Shown here: one piece after another, positions 32,228-46,389 of the stretch
How the letters are laid out: the number at the start of each line of letters is the position of its first letter
Position numbering within the stretch: the stretch's first letter is position 1
Origin: an uncultured SAR86 cluster bacterium
GTDB taxonomy: Bacteria; Pseudomonadota; Gammaproteobacteria; Magnimaribacterales; D2472
Assembly (NCBI GenBank): GCA_902602595.1
Contig: CACKRJ010000001.1
Location: forward strand, 410,522-474,521
Direction: 5' to 3'
Length of the DNA: 64,000 nt
Program-made: the position numbers and the translations under genes
The notes under the pieces: generated by a model
What the model was told of the DNA's origin: nothing
Database searches by the model: none
What the model saw: the letters and a program-made list of their open reading frames with translations, nothing else

Positions 32228-34036
32228 CTTAGCTAGGTTCCTTGGTTGATCCAGATCAGTCCCACGTTGGCATGCTACTTGGTATGCAAGAATCTGAAGC
32301 GGAATGGTGTATATAATTGGAGCAAGCAACTCGCTGCACTCTGGCATTTGAATATAAGCCCCTCTTTCAATATTTATTTTAGAGTTTGGCCCGCCAAAGA
32401 CATAAAGCGTTCCACCTCTAGCTTTTACCTCTTCAAGATTAGAGACCAGTTTTTCAGTTAAAGTATTTTCAGGAGATAGGGCAACCACTGGGATTTGATC
32501 ATCTACTAGGGCCAATGGTCCATGTTTTAGCTCACCCGCTGGATAAGCTTCAGCGTGGATGTAAGAAATTTCTTTAAGTTTCAATGCGCCCTCTTGAACA
32601 ATTGGGAAAAACATTCCTCGACCCAAAAATAGTGCGTTATGTTTATCGGCAATGTTGGGAACTATGCCCGAGATTTCATCTGACAGCTTTAATGTTTCAT
32701 TGATGATTTTAGGCAAAGATCTTAATTCGTTGGCAAGATTTTTTCTTACCTCTTTATCTCCATCTAGGCTTTTTGCTATCGACATGGCAAGCAACATAAG
32801 CCCTGCAAGTTGAGTAGTGAATGCTTTGGTTGAAGCAACGCCTATCTCTGGACCGGCATTGGTGAATAAAACATGTTCGGATTCTCTGGCCAGCGAACTG
32901 GTTGGTACATTACAAATTGATAGGGTGCTCAGATAATCTTTTTCTTGTGCATACCTTAATGCAGCAAGTGTATCTGCCGTCTCACCTGATTGTGATATGG
33001 TCACAAACAACGTGCCCTCTTCTACAAGCGGATCCCGGTATCGATATTCACTAGCAAAATCCACATAACAGGGAATTTTTGCTATTTGTTCAAACCAAAA
33101 TCTGCCTACTTTACCTGCATGCAAGCTGGTTCCACAAGCAACAAACTGAATTCTTTTAGTTTTACTAAAGACTTCGGACGAGCCTAAACCAAATATGTTG
33201 TCTAGAACGTCATCCTCTCCGAGCTTCCCATTGATGGTGTTGGCAACTGCTTCGGGCTGCTCATAAATTTCTTTTTCCATGAAGTGAGAATATTGACCTT
33301 TTGTTACGGCATTAACTGCTATGTCTATTTTAGTTATATCTCTGATTACCGGAGAATCATTGCCATCAAACACTTGGTAATTTTCTTTGGTAATTTCCGC
33401 GACATCGCCATCTTCTAAAAAGACAAACTCACTGGTAAGCTGAGAAAGAGCCAATGGATCAGAGGCGGCAAAATTTTCTTCCAAACCAACTCCAATTAAA
33501 AGTGGGCTTTTATTTCTTGCAACGATGAGTCTGTTTTTGTCAGCAATATGAATAGCTGCTATAGCATAAGCTCCATCTAACTCTTTGATTGCATCATGCA
33601 TGGCAAGAAGTAGATCGCCCGAGGACTGAAAATGTTGGTGAAGTAAATGAGCTATGACCTCCGAGTCAGTCTCTGATTGGAAGGTATAACCAGATTTGGT
33701 TAGTTTTTCGGTTAACTCAAGGTAATTCTCTATGATTCCATTGTGGACAATGTGAACATCTCCGCTGGATGCATGCGGGTGTGCATTTTGTTCTGAGGGT
33801 TGGCCATGCGTAGCCCATCGGGTATGCGCAATACCGAGCTTGCTTTTCGGGCGTTGCTCAATCATTCCATCCTCAAGCAAACTGACTTTGCCTAAAGTTC
33901 TTAGGTTAAAAATGCTGTCTTTTTGATGGAGGGCGATTCCGGCAGAATCATAGCCTCGATATTCCATCTTGTGCAAACCTTGAACCAGGAGTTTGCCAAC
34001 GTTGCGAGATGATGCCGCGCCTATAATTCCACACAT
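32210..34036 (-). CDS. glmS: Glutamine--fructose-6-phosphate aminotransferase
   Basis: Makes glucosamine-6-phosphate from fructose-6-phosphate and glutamine, the entry to UDP-GlcNAc, peptidoglycan and LPS. 608 residues: class II glutaminase domain with nucleophile C2 (M-C-G-I-I-G), then two SIS isomerase domains (C-G-T-S-L-H-A-G; T-I-S-Q-S-G-E-T-A-D; L-K-L-K-E-I-S-Y-I-H-A-E). C-terminus is the conserved A-K-S-V-T-V-E. One base separates its start from the glmU stop. Its last 18 bases are the template for the repeats at 30138, 30928 and 31344. Confidence 0.98.
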   Translation of the reverse strand: MCGIIGAASSRNVGKLLVQGLHKMEYRGYDSAGIALHQKDSIFNLRTLGKVSLLEDGMIEQRPKSKLGIAHTRWATHGQPSEQNAHPHASSGDVHIVHNGIIENYLELTEKLTKSGYTFQSETDSEVIAHLLHQHFQSSGDLLLAMHDAIKELDGAYAIAAIHIADKNRLIVARNKSPLLIGVGLEENFAASDPLALSQLTSEFVFLEDGDVAEITKENYQVFDGNDSPVIRDITKIDIAVNAVTKGQYSHFMEKEIYEQPEAVANTINGKLGEDDVLDNIFGLGSSEVFSKTKRIQFVACGTSLHAGKVGRFWFEQIAKIPCYVDFASEYRYRDPLVEEGTLFVTISQSGETADTLAALRYAQEKDYLSTLSICNVPTSSLARESEHVLFTNAGPEIGVASTKAFTTQLAGLMLLAMSIAKSLDGDKEVRKNLANELRSLPKIINETLKLSDEISGIVPNIADKHNALFLGRGMFFPIVQEGALKLKEISYIHAEAYPAGELKHGPLALVDDQIPVVALSPENTLTEKLVSNLEEVKARGGTLYVFGGPNSKINIERGAYIQMPECSELLAPIIYTIPLQILAYQVACQRGTDLDQPRNLAKSVTVE

Positions 34037-34037
34037 A

Positions 34038-35390
34038 TTATTTTTTGTTTTTTGCCCAATCTTCTTTGGTCACCTGTTTGCCTCGACCTACAGCCAAAGC
34101 CTCATCAGGAACGTCCTTGGTAATTACAGAGCCTGCTCCAATGTATGAACCTTTACCGATATTGACTGGCGCTACCAATGAAGAGTTTGTTCCAATAAAG
34201 CTTTCTTCGCCTATGGTTGTTTGGTGTTTATTGGTGCCATCGTAATTGCAGGTAATGGTTCCAGCGCCGATGTTTGTTTTGTCGCCTATATCAGCATCGC
34301 CCAAATAGGCTAGATGGTTAGCTTTTGCGCCATCCCCCAGTTTGGTTTTTTTGGTCTCAACAAAGTTACCAACTTTGGCATTATTTCCTATTTCTGAGCC
34401 CTCTCTAAGACGAGCATAAGGGCCTATATTGCAATTAGAACCTACCGTTGCAGAAGAGAGATGGCTAAAAGAATCAATAATGGAGTTATCTCCAATAGAA
34501 ACGTCTTGCAAGACAACATTTGATTTAATGGTAACGTTTTTACCTAGAGTTACTTTGCCCTCAAAAATAACATTTACATCTACAGAACAATCTTTGCCAG
34601 CCTCAACCTCGCCTCGAACATCAACGCGCGTTGCATCCATGAGGGTGATCCCTTGTTCTAATAATTTTTCAGCACTCATTTTTCTTAAAATTGATTCCAG
34701 TTCATGCAATTCGTGTTTATTATTTGCTCCCAGCACTTCCTTAGGATTGGCTTGTATACAATTTATTTTAACCCCTTTTGCAGAAAGTATCTCTACCAGG
34801 TCTGTAAGATAGTACTCATTGGCAGCATTTTGGTTGTTAATTTCATCTAAAGCAGGCCCCAACAAACTACCGTCAATCAATAAAATACCAGTAAAGACCT
34901 CTTGAATTTTTCTTTCATCTTCAGATGCATCTTTTTGCTCAATGATTCTTAGGGCTAGGTTTTCATCATCAGTTATTATTCTTCCATAGCCGGTTGGATT
35001 ATTTAATTTCATGGATAGAAGCGTACAATCTTGTCCAGAATTAATTAGTGCTTCTATAGTCTCAGAAGTAATTAAAGGAACGTCGCCATATAAAACAAGA
35101 ACTTTTTCATCTTCCTTTATCAAATGAGAGGCGGTTTTGACTGCATGTGCGGTTCCAAGCTGTTCACTTTGATATGTTGTTTGAATGTATGGATTAATCC
35201 TGGCTATATGTTCTTTTAGGAGATCTTTTTCATGTCCTACAATGACGGTTATATTTTTGCTTCTAGCTTTGGCGGTTTTAATAACATGAGAGATAAGGGT
35301 TTGCCCGCCAAGCGGTTGCATTACCTTTGGTAAATTAGTGTTCATTCGAGTTCCTTTGCCTGCCGCAAGGATAATAGTATGAATATTCAA
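34038..35390 (-). CDS. glmU: Bifunctional UDP-GlcNAc pyrophosphorylase/GlcN-1-P acetyltransferase
   Basis: Last two steps to UDP-GlcNAc. N-terminal uridyltransferase with L-A-A-G-K-G-T-R-M and the following lysine (N-L-P-K), C-terminal left-handed beta-helix of hexapeptide repeats from about residue 250 (I-G-D-N-S-I-I-D, I-G-P-Y-A-R-L-R, I-G-A-G-T-I-T-C-N-Y-D-G). 450 residues, normal. Directly upstream of glmS on the same strand, so both UDP-GlcNAc enzymes are coexpressed. Confidence 0.97.
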   Translation of the reverse strand: MNIHTIILAAGKGTRMNTNLPKVMQPLGGQTLISHVIKTAKARSKNITVIVGHEKDLLKEHIARINPYIQTTYQSEQLGTAHAVKTASHLIKEDEKVLVLYGDVPLITSETIEALINSGQDCTLLSMKLNNPTGYGRIITDDENLALRIIEQKDASEDERKIQEVFTGILLIDGSLLGPALDEINNQNAANEYYLTDLVEILSAKGVKINCIQANPKEVLGANNKHELHELESILRKMSAEKLLEQGITLMDATRVDVRGEVEAGKDCSVDVNVIFEGKVTLGKNVTIKSNVVLQDVSIGDNSIIDSFSHLSSATVGSNCNIGPYARLREGSEIGNNAKVGNFVETKKTKLGDGAKANHLAYLGDADIGDKTNIGAGTITCNYDGTNKHQTTIGEESFIGTNSSLVAPVNIGKGSYIGAGSVITKDVPDEALAVGRGKQVTKEDWAKNKK

Positions 35391-35422
35391 CGTAATAACG
35401 AATTAAGCCTGATACAAGTACC

Positions 35423-35836
35423 TTACTTGTTTTTTCTTAATTTTTGAATGGTTTTAATTCTTGCTGCTGCTTCAGCCAATTGCGCTGCTGCTTTGGTGTA
35501 ATCCAACTCTGACTCTTTATCATGCATATTTTTTTCTGCAAGTTCTTGGGCTTTGATAGCTTCGGCCTCATCCATTGATTCTGCGCGCTCGGCCCTATCA
35601 GAAAGAAAAGTTACTAAATCAGGTTGTATTTCAATAAATCCCCCTGAGCAAAAAAAGGTTTTTTCATCGTCGCCGTTTTGAACTCTAACAGGTCCTGGAG
35701 CAAGACCAGTAAGAAGAGGTGTATGCCCAGGAGCAATACCTATTTCACCAAGAGAGCCTGTAGCAAAAACCATGGTGCCTTCACCAGAATAAATTTCCTC
35801 ACTTGATGAAACTATGCTAACTCTAATGGTGGACAT
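35423..35836 (-). CDS. atpC: F1Fo ATP synthase subunit epsilon
   Basis: 137 residues. N-terminal beta sandwich (V-S-I-V-S-S-S-E-E-I-Y-S-G-E, G-E-I-G-I-A-P-G-H-T-P-L-L-T) and C-terminal helical hairpin rich in Ala/Glu/Lys. Inhibitory central-stalk subunit. Last gene of the atp operon, three bases after atpD. Confidence 0.97.
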   Translation of the reverse strand: MSTIRVSIVSSSEEIYSGEGTMVFATGSLGEIGIAPGHTPLLTGLAPGPVRVQNGDDEKTFFCSGGFIEIQPDLVTFLSDRAERAESMDEAEAIKAQELAEKNMHDKESELDYTKAAAQLAEAAARIKTIQKLRKNK

Positions 35837-35839
35837 AAA

Positions 35840-38111
<2,272 letters not shown>

Positions 38112-38122
38112 TACTTATAAAA

Positions 38123-39667
38123 TTAAAATGTTTGAGTTTTTTTAAATTGCTCAACAACCTCTACAAATTGCTTTTCAATATCATCATTCCAATCTCCTGT
38201 GTCATTGATACTTTTTTCAAGGTCAGCTTTTTCTGAGGTGAAATAGCCATGCAATGCTTCTTCAAAGCTGCCGATTTTATCAACCTCAACATCATCCATA
38301 TAACCTCTATCTGCTGCAAAAATACTCAGTGCTTGTTGAGCTACGCTCATGGGGGAATACTGCTTCTGCTTGATCAACTCAGTAATCCTAATCCCTCTGG
38401 CAAGCTGAGCTTTGGTAGCATCATCTAAATCTGATGCAAATTGAGAGAAAGCAGCCAGCTCTCTGTATTGAGCGAGCGCAGTTCTAACCCCGCCACTCAA
38501 TTTTTTCATAATCTTAGTTTGAGCTGCGCCACCTACCCTAGAGACAGAAATACCTGGATTAATAGCAGGCCTTATACCTGAATTAAATAGGTCGGTTTCT
38601 AAGAAAATTTGTCCATCAGTAATTGAAATAACGTTGGTGGGAACAAAAGCTGATACATCTCCTGCTTGAGTTTCAATAATTGGTAGAGCAGTTAAAGACC
38701 CTGTTTTGCCTTTAACCTTTCCATTTGTAACTTTTTCCACATAATCTGAATTTACCCTTGCCGCTCTTTCCAATAGTCTTGAGTGCAGATAAAAAACATC
38801 TCCTGGATAAGCCTCTCTTCCAGGGGGTCTTTTTAAAAGCAAGGATACTTGTCTATATGCAACAGCTTGTTTAGAAAGGTCATCATAAACAATTAATGCG
38901 TCCTCTCCCCTGTCTCTAAAATACTCGCCCATTGAACAGCCTGAATATGCTGAAAGATACTGCATAGGAGCTGGGTCAGATGCTGATGCTGAAACAACAA
39001 TTGTATGTTCCAATGCTCCATGTTCCTCAAGCTTCTTAACAACATTAACAACGGTTGATTGTTTCTGCCCAATAGCAACATAAATACATTTAATACCGGT
39101 TCCCTTTTGGTTGATGATTGCATCAACAGCAACAGCAGTCTTGCCTGTTTGTCTGTCACCAATGATAAGCTCTCTTTGACCCCTTCCTATTGGAACCATC
39201 GCATCCACAGCTTTTAGACCAATTTGTACTGGTTGATCAACTGACTGTCTTGCAATAACGCCGGGTGCCACAACCTCCACTGGAGCGGTTGCCTCTGTTT
39301 TAATTTCACCCTTACCATCAATAGGATTGCCCAAAGCGTCTACAACTCTTCCTAGCAACTCTTCGCCAACCGGAACCTCTAAAATTCTTCCTGTACAAAC
39401 CGCTTTTTGACCTTCGATTAAACCCAGATAGTCACCAAGCACTACTGCGCCCACAGAATCTTGCTCTAGATTAAGGGCAAGCCCCAACACACCGTTTTCA
39501 AACTCTATGAGTTCGCCGTACATAACATCTCCCATGCCGTGAATACGGACAATTCCGTCTGATACACTAACAATAATGCCTTCATTTTTTCTTTCAGCAG
39601 AAAGATCAAGGCCTGAAATTTTTTCCTTTAATACACTGGAAATTTCTGATGGATTTAATTGGCTCAT
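38123..39667 (-). CDS. atpA: F1Fo ATP synthase subunit alpha
   Basis: Non-catalytic nucleotide-binding subunit, 514 residues. Walker A is G-D-R-Q-T-G-K-T-A, with the characteristic [16 protein letters not shown] is the arginine-finger segment. Normal length and position. Confidence 0.98.
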   Translation of the reverse strand: MSQLNPSEISSVLKEKISGLDLSAERKNEGIIVSVSDGIVRIHGMGDVMYGELIEFENGVLGLALNLEQDSVGAVVLGDYLGLIEGQKAVCTGRILEVPVGEELLGRVVDALGNPIDGKGEIKTEATAPVEVVAPGVIARQSVDQPVQIGLKAVDAMVPIGRGQRELIIGDRQTGKTAVAVDAIINQKGTGIKCIYVAIGQKQSTVVNVVKKLEEHGALEHTIVVSASASDPAPMQYLSAYSGCSMGEYFRDRGEDALIVYDDLSKQAVAYRQVSLLLKRPPGREAYPGDVFYLHSRLLERAARVNSDYVEKVTNGKVKGKTGSLTALPIIETQAGDVSAFVPTNVISITDGQIFLETDLFNSGIRPAINPGISVSRVGGAAQTKIMKKLSGGVRTALAQYRELAAFSQFASDLDDATKAQLARGIRITELIKQKQYSPMSVAQQALSIFAADRGYMDDVEVDKIGSFEEALHGYFTSEKADLEKSINDTGDWNDDIEKQFVEVVEQFKKTQTF

Positions 39668-39676
39668 TTTTTCACC

Positions 39677-40213
39677 TTAAAAATTTAATTGGTTTACTAA
39701 TTTTTTGACCTTTCCCCTTATGGATAGATCTAGAGTTTCATCTCCGATTTTGATAGATAGACCGCCCATAATTGAGGGATCTTTCGAAAATTCTATTTTT
39801 GAACCCTCTCCATGTTCTGCAAAAAGTTTTTCAGTGATAATTTTTTTATTATCATTGGTGGGTTGATCTGCAACATTAACAACAATAGATTTGGTATTGT
39901 TATGTAGCTCTAAAAGTTCTTGGTAACTGATATTAATTGCCTCGATAAGATTGAGCCTTTTGTTGTCCGCAAGAAGTTCTAACATCTTATTTGACAGGTC
40001 GCCCACCTCTCCGTCTGCCAAACCTATAATGGTTTGAGCAATTTTTTCCTTTGAGAGCTCTGGGTCTTCGATTAAACTTGAGACCTCTTTGGTTTGAGAC
40101 ACCGCAGACAATAAAGCTAGGTCATTTGCAACCATCTTGTGATTGTCAGCGTCTAAAGCTGCATCGAAAATGGCTTTGGCATATGGTCTGGCAAGTGGAG
40201 ATAATTCAATCAT
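39677..40213 (-). CDS. atpH: F1Fo ATP synthase subunit delta
   Basis: Peripheral-stalk connector, 178 residues. N-terminal A-R-P-Y-A-K-A-I-F and the C-terminal G-G-L-S-I-K-I-G-D-E-T-L-D-L-S-I-R-G-K are family hallmarks. Nine bases before atpA. Confidence 0.96.
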   Translation of the reverse strand: MIELSPLARPYAKAIFDAALDADNHKMVANDLALLSAVSQTKEVSSLIEDPELSKEKIAQTIIGLADGEVGDLSNKMLELLADNKRLNLIEAINISYQELLELHNNTKSIVVNVADQPTNDNKKIITEKLFAEHGEGSKIEFSKDPSIMGGLSIKIGDETLDLSIRGKVKKLVNQLNF

Positions 40214-40216
40214 TTG

Positions 40217-40687
40217 TTATAACTCTGCAGCTGCTTTTTTAAGCAACTCTTGATGTTTCTCTGGGCTAATTTCGTCACCCAAAATTTTTTCAGAAGTGTC
40301 GATAATAAGTTCTGACATTTTTTGTCTTAGCTCTTCTTTTGCTTTATTGACATCATTTTCAATAGTTTTAGATGCTGAAGATAAAATCTTTTCAGCCTCA
40401 ACTTCTGCCTTTTCTGTTGCATCATTAATGATTTGAGAGGCTCTAGAGTTGGCTTTTTCTAATATTTCAGCAGCCTCTAATTTTGCTTTGTTCATCTCCT
40501 CATCAAAGGCAAGTTGTGCCTCTTCCAAAGAGTCATCTGCTTTTTTTGCTGCCTCTAAACCATCTGCTATACGCTTCTCTCTTTCTTCCATAATCGCAAT
40601 AATTGGGGGCCATACATACTTCCAACAAATTGCTACAAAAATAACAAATGCTAAAGTTTGTCCTAAGAGCGTTGCGTTAATATTCAT
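40217..40687 (-). CDS. atpF: F1Fo ATP synthase subunit b
   Basis: 156 residues: one N-terminal membrane helix ([22 protein letters not shown]) then a long charged coiled coil, the peripheral stalk dimer. Only one b gene is present. Confidence 0.96.
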   Translation of the reverse strand: MNINATLLGQTLAFVIFVAICWKYVWPPIIAIMEEREKRIADGLEAAKKADDSLEEAQLAFDEEMNKAKLEAAEILEKANSRASQIINDATEKAEVEAEKILSSASKTIENDVNKAKEELRQKMSELIIDTSEKILGDEISPEKHQELLKKAAAEL

Positions 40688-40694
40688 TGTTTAT

Positions 40695-40931
<237 letters not shown>

Positions 40932-40946
40932 CTAAAAATTAAAGAC

Positions 40947-42105
<1,159 letters not shown>

Positions 42106-42190
42106 CCAGTTGTTTTGTAGTGTATTAATTTTAATTCAAGTATGTTTTTTACGGGGCTGATTATAAAAATTTATAGTCTTAAGAACAAGC

Positions 42191-43033
42191 TTAATTTTTC
42201 TTTAATTTTAATAATTTGCTGATGATAATTTCTCTTTCGTCCTTTGAGGAGTATGAGATAGATATTTTTCCTTTTGAGGTGGTTTGTTGTTCAATTTGAG
42301 TTTTGTGGCCTATGTTTTCTGATAACTCTTCCTCTATATTTAAAAGGTCTTTATTTTTAGTTTTTGTTTTGTTTTTTGTTGTGTTTGGTTTATTTGAGGA
42401 GGCCGCGTCTTTGACCGTCATACCCAAAGAAACTATCTTTTTTGCAAGCTCTTCTGCTTCTTTGGGCTCCATGGATGCAAGAATTTTGGCGTGGCCTTTT
42501 TCTAATTCACCACTATATAAAAGATCGATAATAGAGGTGGGAAGATTTAACAACCTCATTGAGTTAGCCACAGAGCTACGAGCCTTTCCTGTTACTTCAG
42601 CAATTTTATCTTGCGTTAGGGAAAACTCTCTTTTAAGCCTGTCATAACCCCTAGCTTCTTCAATTGGGTTCAGGTCTTCGCGTTGAAGATTTTCAATCAA
42701 CGCAAGCTCTAATGAAAGCTGATCTTCGGCTGAATCAACCATACATGGAGCGGTTTGAAGCCCCGCCTGTTTCGCCGCTCTTAGTCGTCTTTCGCCTGCA
42801 ATTAACTCAAACCCACCCGCACCAGTTTCTCGAACCAAGATTGGAGAGAGAATACCGTGTTTTGCAATAGATTGAGACAACTCTGTTATTTTCTGTTCAT
42901 CGAATGACTGTCTGGGTTGAAAACGATTGGGTTTAATTTGGGTGAGATCTATTTCTTTGATGGATTGTTTGTTTGGGGCCGCAACATCACCAAGAAGGGC
43001 ATCTAGGCCTGTGTTTAATATTTTATCTACCAC
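42191..43033 (-). CDS. parB: Chromosome partitioning protein ParB
   Basis: CTP-dependent clamp that loads at parS, 280 residues. N-terminal domain has Q-P-R-Q-S-F-D and A-G-E-R-R-L-R-A-A-K-Q-A-G (CTP/parS coupling); the HTH follows (L-T-Q-D-K-I-A-E-V-T-G-K-A-R-S-S-V-A-N). GTG start at 43033 overlaps the parA stop by 11 bases, with GGAG upstream. A matching parS palindrome lies at 53518. Confidence 0.96.
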   Translation of the reverse strand: MVDKILNTGLDALLGDVAAPNKQSIKEIDLTQIKPNRFQPRQSFDEQKITELSQSIAKHGILSPILVRETGAGGFELIAGERRLRAAKQAGLQTAPCMVDSAEDQLSLELALIENLQREDLNPIEEARGYDRLKREFSLTQDKIAEVTGKARSSVANSMRLLNLPTSIIDLLYSGELEKGHAKILASMEPKEAEELAKKIVSLGMTVKDAASSNKPNTTKNKTKTKNKDLLNIEEELSENIGHKTQIEQQTTSKGKISISYSSKDEREIIISKLLKLKKN

Positions 43034-43778
43034 CTTCTATTCTCCTGATAAGTTCACCCGCTAGAGCTAAATAAGCCTTAGCACCAAATGAGGATGGCAT
43101 ATATTGTATTACCGAAGTTCCATGGCTTGGCGCTTCAGCTAATTTAACATTTCTTGGTATAAGGGTGTTAAAAACCAAAGCGGGAAAATGTTTTTCCAGC
43201 TCTTCGGAGACCTCTTTGGCCAGGTTGTTACGCATATCTACCATAGTTCTAATAATCCCGAACACCCTATTATTTGTAAGGTTTTTGTTTTTGAGTGTGT
43301 TAATAGTATTTATAAGCGATGAGATTCCCTCTAAAGAATAATATTCACATTGAAGGGGTATGAGTGTTGCGGTAGCAGCAAACAGGGACTCCAGGGTTAG
43401 TTGGTTGAGTGAGGGTGGTGTGTCCATGATGATGAATTCATGGTCTAGGGGTGCTAGTTGTTTTTTTAGCTCCCCTTGCTTTCCTTCGTTTCTTATATAA
43501 ACCTCGAGAGCTATAAGGTTTTCCCCGCCTGGCACAACATCATATCCACTAGGAGATGTGATTATATGTTCTTCTATGTCTAGATTTTGAGAATATATTT
43601 GAAATAAGGTTTTTTCATTTTTGGGGGATCCTGCTGCTGTACTAGCATTTCCTTGGGGGTCTAGATCTATCAATAAAACCTTTCTTTTTGTCGCGGCAAG
43701 TGCAGCGGCTAGGTTCACCGCTGTTGTTGTTTTTCCAACGCCTCCTTTTTGGTTAGCTATAGCAATAATGTGTTTCAT
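43023..43778 (-). CDS. parA: Chromosome partitioning ATPase ParA
   Basis: Walker-type ATPase of 251 residues that moves ParB-bound origins. Deviant Walker A K-G-G-V-G-K-T-T at residues about 11-18; Walker B as F-I-I-M-D-T-P-P-S. ATGA overlap with rsmG stop. Confidence 0.96.
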   Translation of the reverse strand: MKHIIAIANQKGGVGKTTTAVNLAAALAATKRKVLLIDLDPQGNASTAAGSPKNEKTLFQIYSQNLDIEEHIITSPSGYDVVPGGENLIALEVYIRNEGKQGELKKQLAPLDHEFIIMDTPPSLNQLTLESLFAATATLIPLQCEYYSLEGISSLINTINTLKNKNLTNNRVFGIIRTMVDMRNNLAKEVSEELEKHFPALVFNTLIPRNVKLAEAPSHGTSVIQYMPSSFGAKAYLALAGELIRRIEGGR

Positions 43779-44407
43779 TTTTGTGTTATTTCTATAATGT
43801 GTCTGTTTGTTTCTGTGTTTTTTGTTTTGTGGATAGTATAAGAGTATGTATTATTTTCCAGCTGGGCAACCTCTTCATTTATTTTTTCTATTGCTCCCTT
43901 CATAAAAAGAAACTTTCCTTTATTGGATAAAAGGTGTTTTGACATCTCTATTATTTTTGGTGCTGGTGCTAGCGCTCTGGCTGTAATGATGTCAAATTTG
44001 CTTGCTGTAATTAGATTGGGTGTAACGGCCTCATCTAGGATTTTTGCGTTTTCAAGTTTCAAGGTTCTAATTGTTTTTTTAATGAAATAGGCTTTTTTTT
44101 TGTTTTTTTCAGACATGGTTACTTTGGTTTGGGGTTGGTGTATGGCTATTATTAGGCCTGGCAGCCCTGCACCACTACCAATGTCTAATATGTTTTTTGC
44201 AGATTTTGTGTGCGGAAGAATTAACTCGCAATCAAGAACGTCTAAAAGGTTTATTTCCGATTCTGTTAAACGTCCAACTATGTTGTGGGCTTTGTTGAAC
44301 CTTAGAATCTCTTCTACAAAAGCCTTGGTGAGTTCGTTTGTTTTGCTTTGGTTTTTGATTTGGTTATATCTTCTCAAGCAATTGTTTCTTTTTAATGGTG
44401 ATGGCAA
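43775..44407 (-). CDS. rsmG: 16S rRNA (guanine527-N7)-methyltransferase
   Basis: 210 residues as drawn. Motif I is [23 protein letters not shown] is the N-terminal RsmG signature, and [10 protein letters not shown] is motif IV. No ATG is available: TTG at 44407 overlaps mnmG by 44 bases, and TTG at 44377 by 14; the shorter start fits family alignments better. Confidence 0.93.
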   Translation of the reverse strand: MPSPLKRNNCLRRYNQIKNQSKTNELTKAFVEEILRFNKAHNIVGRLTESEINLLDVLDCELILPHTKSAKNILDIGSGAGLPGLIIAIHQPQTKVTMSEKNKKKAYFIKKTIRTLKLENAKILDEAVTPNLITASKFDIITARALAPAPKIIEMSKHLLSNKGKFLFMKGAIEKINEEVAQLENNTYSYTIHKTKNTETNRHIIEITQK

Positions 44408-46181
44408 TTAGGTTGGTTGCTGCGGGTGTTACGCCCTCCAATCTGCTTGCTTGACCCAAGGTTGATGGTTTGTGTTTGATTAGCTTTTCAACAACCTCGT
44501 TTGAGAGGCCTTTAATGCTGGAGTAGTTGGTGTCTCTTGGTATCAACACTTTTTCGTTCTTTTTAGAGCTTTCGACTTCTCTTTTTTGTTTTGCAATATA
44601 ACCGCTGTATTTAATTTCGTTTGCTGCTCTTTTAAAAAACTCTTCTTTGTCTTTGGAGATCTTTAGAAGCAACTTAATTTCGCTTAAGGCGAGGTCGGTT
44701 CTTTTGAGTAAATCTTCTCCGGTTGTGGGTTTTTTGTTGTATTTTATTTTTATTTTTTTTGTTTGCTTTAAAAAGTTTTGGTATTTGTTTTCTTTTTCCA
44801 GGTAAGCGCCAAAGTTTTTTTCTGCAATCAACCCAAGTGAGTGACCCTTTTCGGTTAACCTCTGGCACGCGGTATCTTGTGAAAGCATGAGGCGGAACTC
44901 TGCTCTGCTTGTAAACATTCTGTATGGTTCTGTTACACCATGAAGTGTTAAGTCATCTATCAGGACGCCTATATATGCCTCGCTTCTATCAAATACTACA
45001 TCCGGTTTATTAAGAATGTTTTGAACAGCGTTAATACCCGCAACAAGGCCTTGTGCAGCGGCCTCTTCGTATCCTGTTGTGCCGTTTATTTGACCAGCAA
45101 GATAAAGGTTTTTAATAAATTTTGTTTCTAGTGTTGGTTTTAGTGACCTGGGGTCGATAAAGTCATATTCTACGGCGTAACCAAACTCTTCTATTATGCA
45201 GTTTTCCATCCCTTGAATAGACTCTACAAATTCTTTTTGTGCAGAAGCGGGCAGACTTGTGGAAATGCCGTTTGGATAAACAAGGTCCTTTTCTAGGCCC
45301 TCAGGTTCTATAAAAATTTGATGGCTATCCTTTTCACCAAATTTGTTAATTTTATCCTCTATAGATGGACAGTATCTTGGCCCTATTCCGGAAATTTTTC
45401 CGGAGTACATTGCAGATAGGTGGGTGTTATCTGAAATGATTTTGTGGGTTTTTTTGTTGGTCCTTGTTATATAACAGGAGATCTGCGGAAGTGTTGCTTG
45501 CGGTGGTTGAAGAACAGACATAGGAGGTGGGTTTTTGTCACCCGGTTGTTCTTCCATGAGGTTTAGATTGATGCTGGAAAGTTTTATTCGCGCTGGTGTT
45601 CCTGTTTTAAGCCTCCCCATGGGTAGTTTTAAATCATAAAGTTTTTCCGACAAAGGTATTGATGTGCTGTCTCCAACACGACCTCCTGAAATCTTTTCAT
45701 CGCCTTTATACATTACCCCGTTTAAAAATGTTCCTGTGGTTAAAATAGTCTTAGATGAGTTGATTTTTTCACCTGATCTTAATTCAACCCCAAGAATGGT
45801 ATTCTGTTCAAGGATAATATCTACCACCTCACCCTCTTTAATGGTTATGTTTGTTTCAAGCAGAAGTTCCTGTATAGCTTGTTTATATTTATCTCTGTCA
45901 CACTGAACTCGAAGAGCCTGGACCGCAAAACCTTTTCTGGTATTAAGGGTTCTTGATTGAATGCCCGAACTATCTGTGGCTTGAGCCATAATTCCACCCA
46001 AGGCATCAACCTCTCTAACAAGGTGAGATTTTCCAAGCCCCCCAATAGCTGGATTGCAAGACATTTGACCTATGGTTTCGGTTTTAAAAGTAACCAGACA
46101 GCAGTTAAGGCCCTGTCTATGAACCGCGTGCGCAGCCTCAACACCAGCATGACCCCCACCAATTACTATTACATCAAACAT
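44364..46181 (-). CDS. mnmG: tRNA uridine-5-carboxymethylaminomethyl modification enzyme
   Basis: FAD enzyme that with MnmE modifies U34 of several tRNAs. FAD-binding [12 protein letters not shown] at 6-17; [12 protein letters not shown] and [13 protein letters not shown] are the family motifs. 605 residues, slightly short. Reads away from a 208-bp gap that separates it from mnmE. Confidence 0.97.
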   Translation of the reverse strand: MFDVIVIGGGHAGVEAAHAVHRQGLNCCLVTFKTETIGQMSCNPAIGGLGKSHLVREVDALGGIMAQATDSSGIQSRTLNTRKGFAVQALRVQCDRDKYKQAIQELLLETNITIKEGEVVDIILEQNTILGVELRSGEKINSSKTILTTGTFLNGVMYKGDEKISGGRVGDSTSIPLSEKLYDLKLPMGRLKTGTPARIKLSSINLNLMEEQPGDKNPPPMSVLQPPQATLPQISCYITRTNKKTHKIISDNTHLSAMYSGKISGIGPRYCPSIEDKINKFGEKDSHQIFIEPEGLEKDLVYPNGISTSLPASAQKEFVESIQGMENCIIEEFGYAVEYDFIDPRSLKPTLETKFIKNLYLAGQINGTTGYEEAAAQGLVAGINAVQNILNKPDVVFDRSEAYIGVLIDDLTLHGVTEPYRMFTSRAEFRLMLSQDTACQRLTEKGHSLGLIAEKNFGAYLEKENKYQNFLKQTKKIKIKYNKKPTTGEDLLKRTDLALSEIKLLLKISKDKEEFFKRAANEIKYSGYIAKQKREVESSKKNEKVLIPRDTNYSSIKGLSNEVVEKLIKHKPSTLGQASRLEGVTPAATNLIAITIKKKQLLEKI

Positions 46182-46196
46182 ATATATAAGAATGTT

Positions 46197-46223
46197 ATAA
46201 CAACAATATATTATTGTTGTTAT
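46197..46223. other. Perfect AT-rich hairpin upstream of mnmG
   Basis: ATAACAACAATA (46197-46208) and TATTGTTGTTAT (46212-46223) form a 12-bp inverted repeat with a three-base loop, starting 16 bases before the mnmG start codon. No T-tail. It may be a protein-binding palindrome or an mRNA leader hairpin. Confidence 0.5.
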
Positions 46224-46389
46224 TATTAAGAAGTTTTTCTTTGTAGATAAAATGCATGCGCCCTGTCTCTAAAAGAAATTCAAGCATTGATAAATTATGT
46301 ACACCTAAACCCATAAACTGTAACTATTTATTAAATAACTTGTGGACAAAAAAAACAAAAAAATTAAGCACAAATTCTCCACATTTTAT
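46224..46389. other. mnmG-mnmE intergenic region with DnaA-box-like sites
   Basis: AT-rich gap containing TGTGGACAA (46341-46349, the complement of the box TTGTCCACA) and TTCTCCACA (46375-46383, one mismatch from the consensus TTATCCACA). In E. coli oriC adjoins mnmG, so this is a secondary origin or DnaA-regulated promoter candidate. No gene seen here. Confidence 0.4.

Noticed and set aside
34429-34812. Plus-strand open frame opposite glmU
   Set aside because: Shadow of the glmU beta-helix coding region; low-complexity Ser/Thr product without a ribosome-binding site.
34811-34819. AGTACTCAT in glmU as another member of the 9-bp repeat family
   Set aside because: One mismatch, isolated, and explained by conserved glmU coding (N-E-Y-Y).
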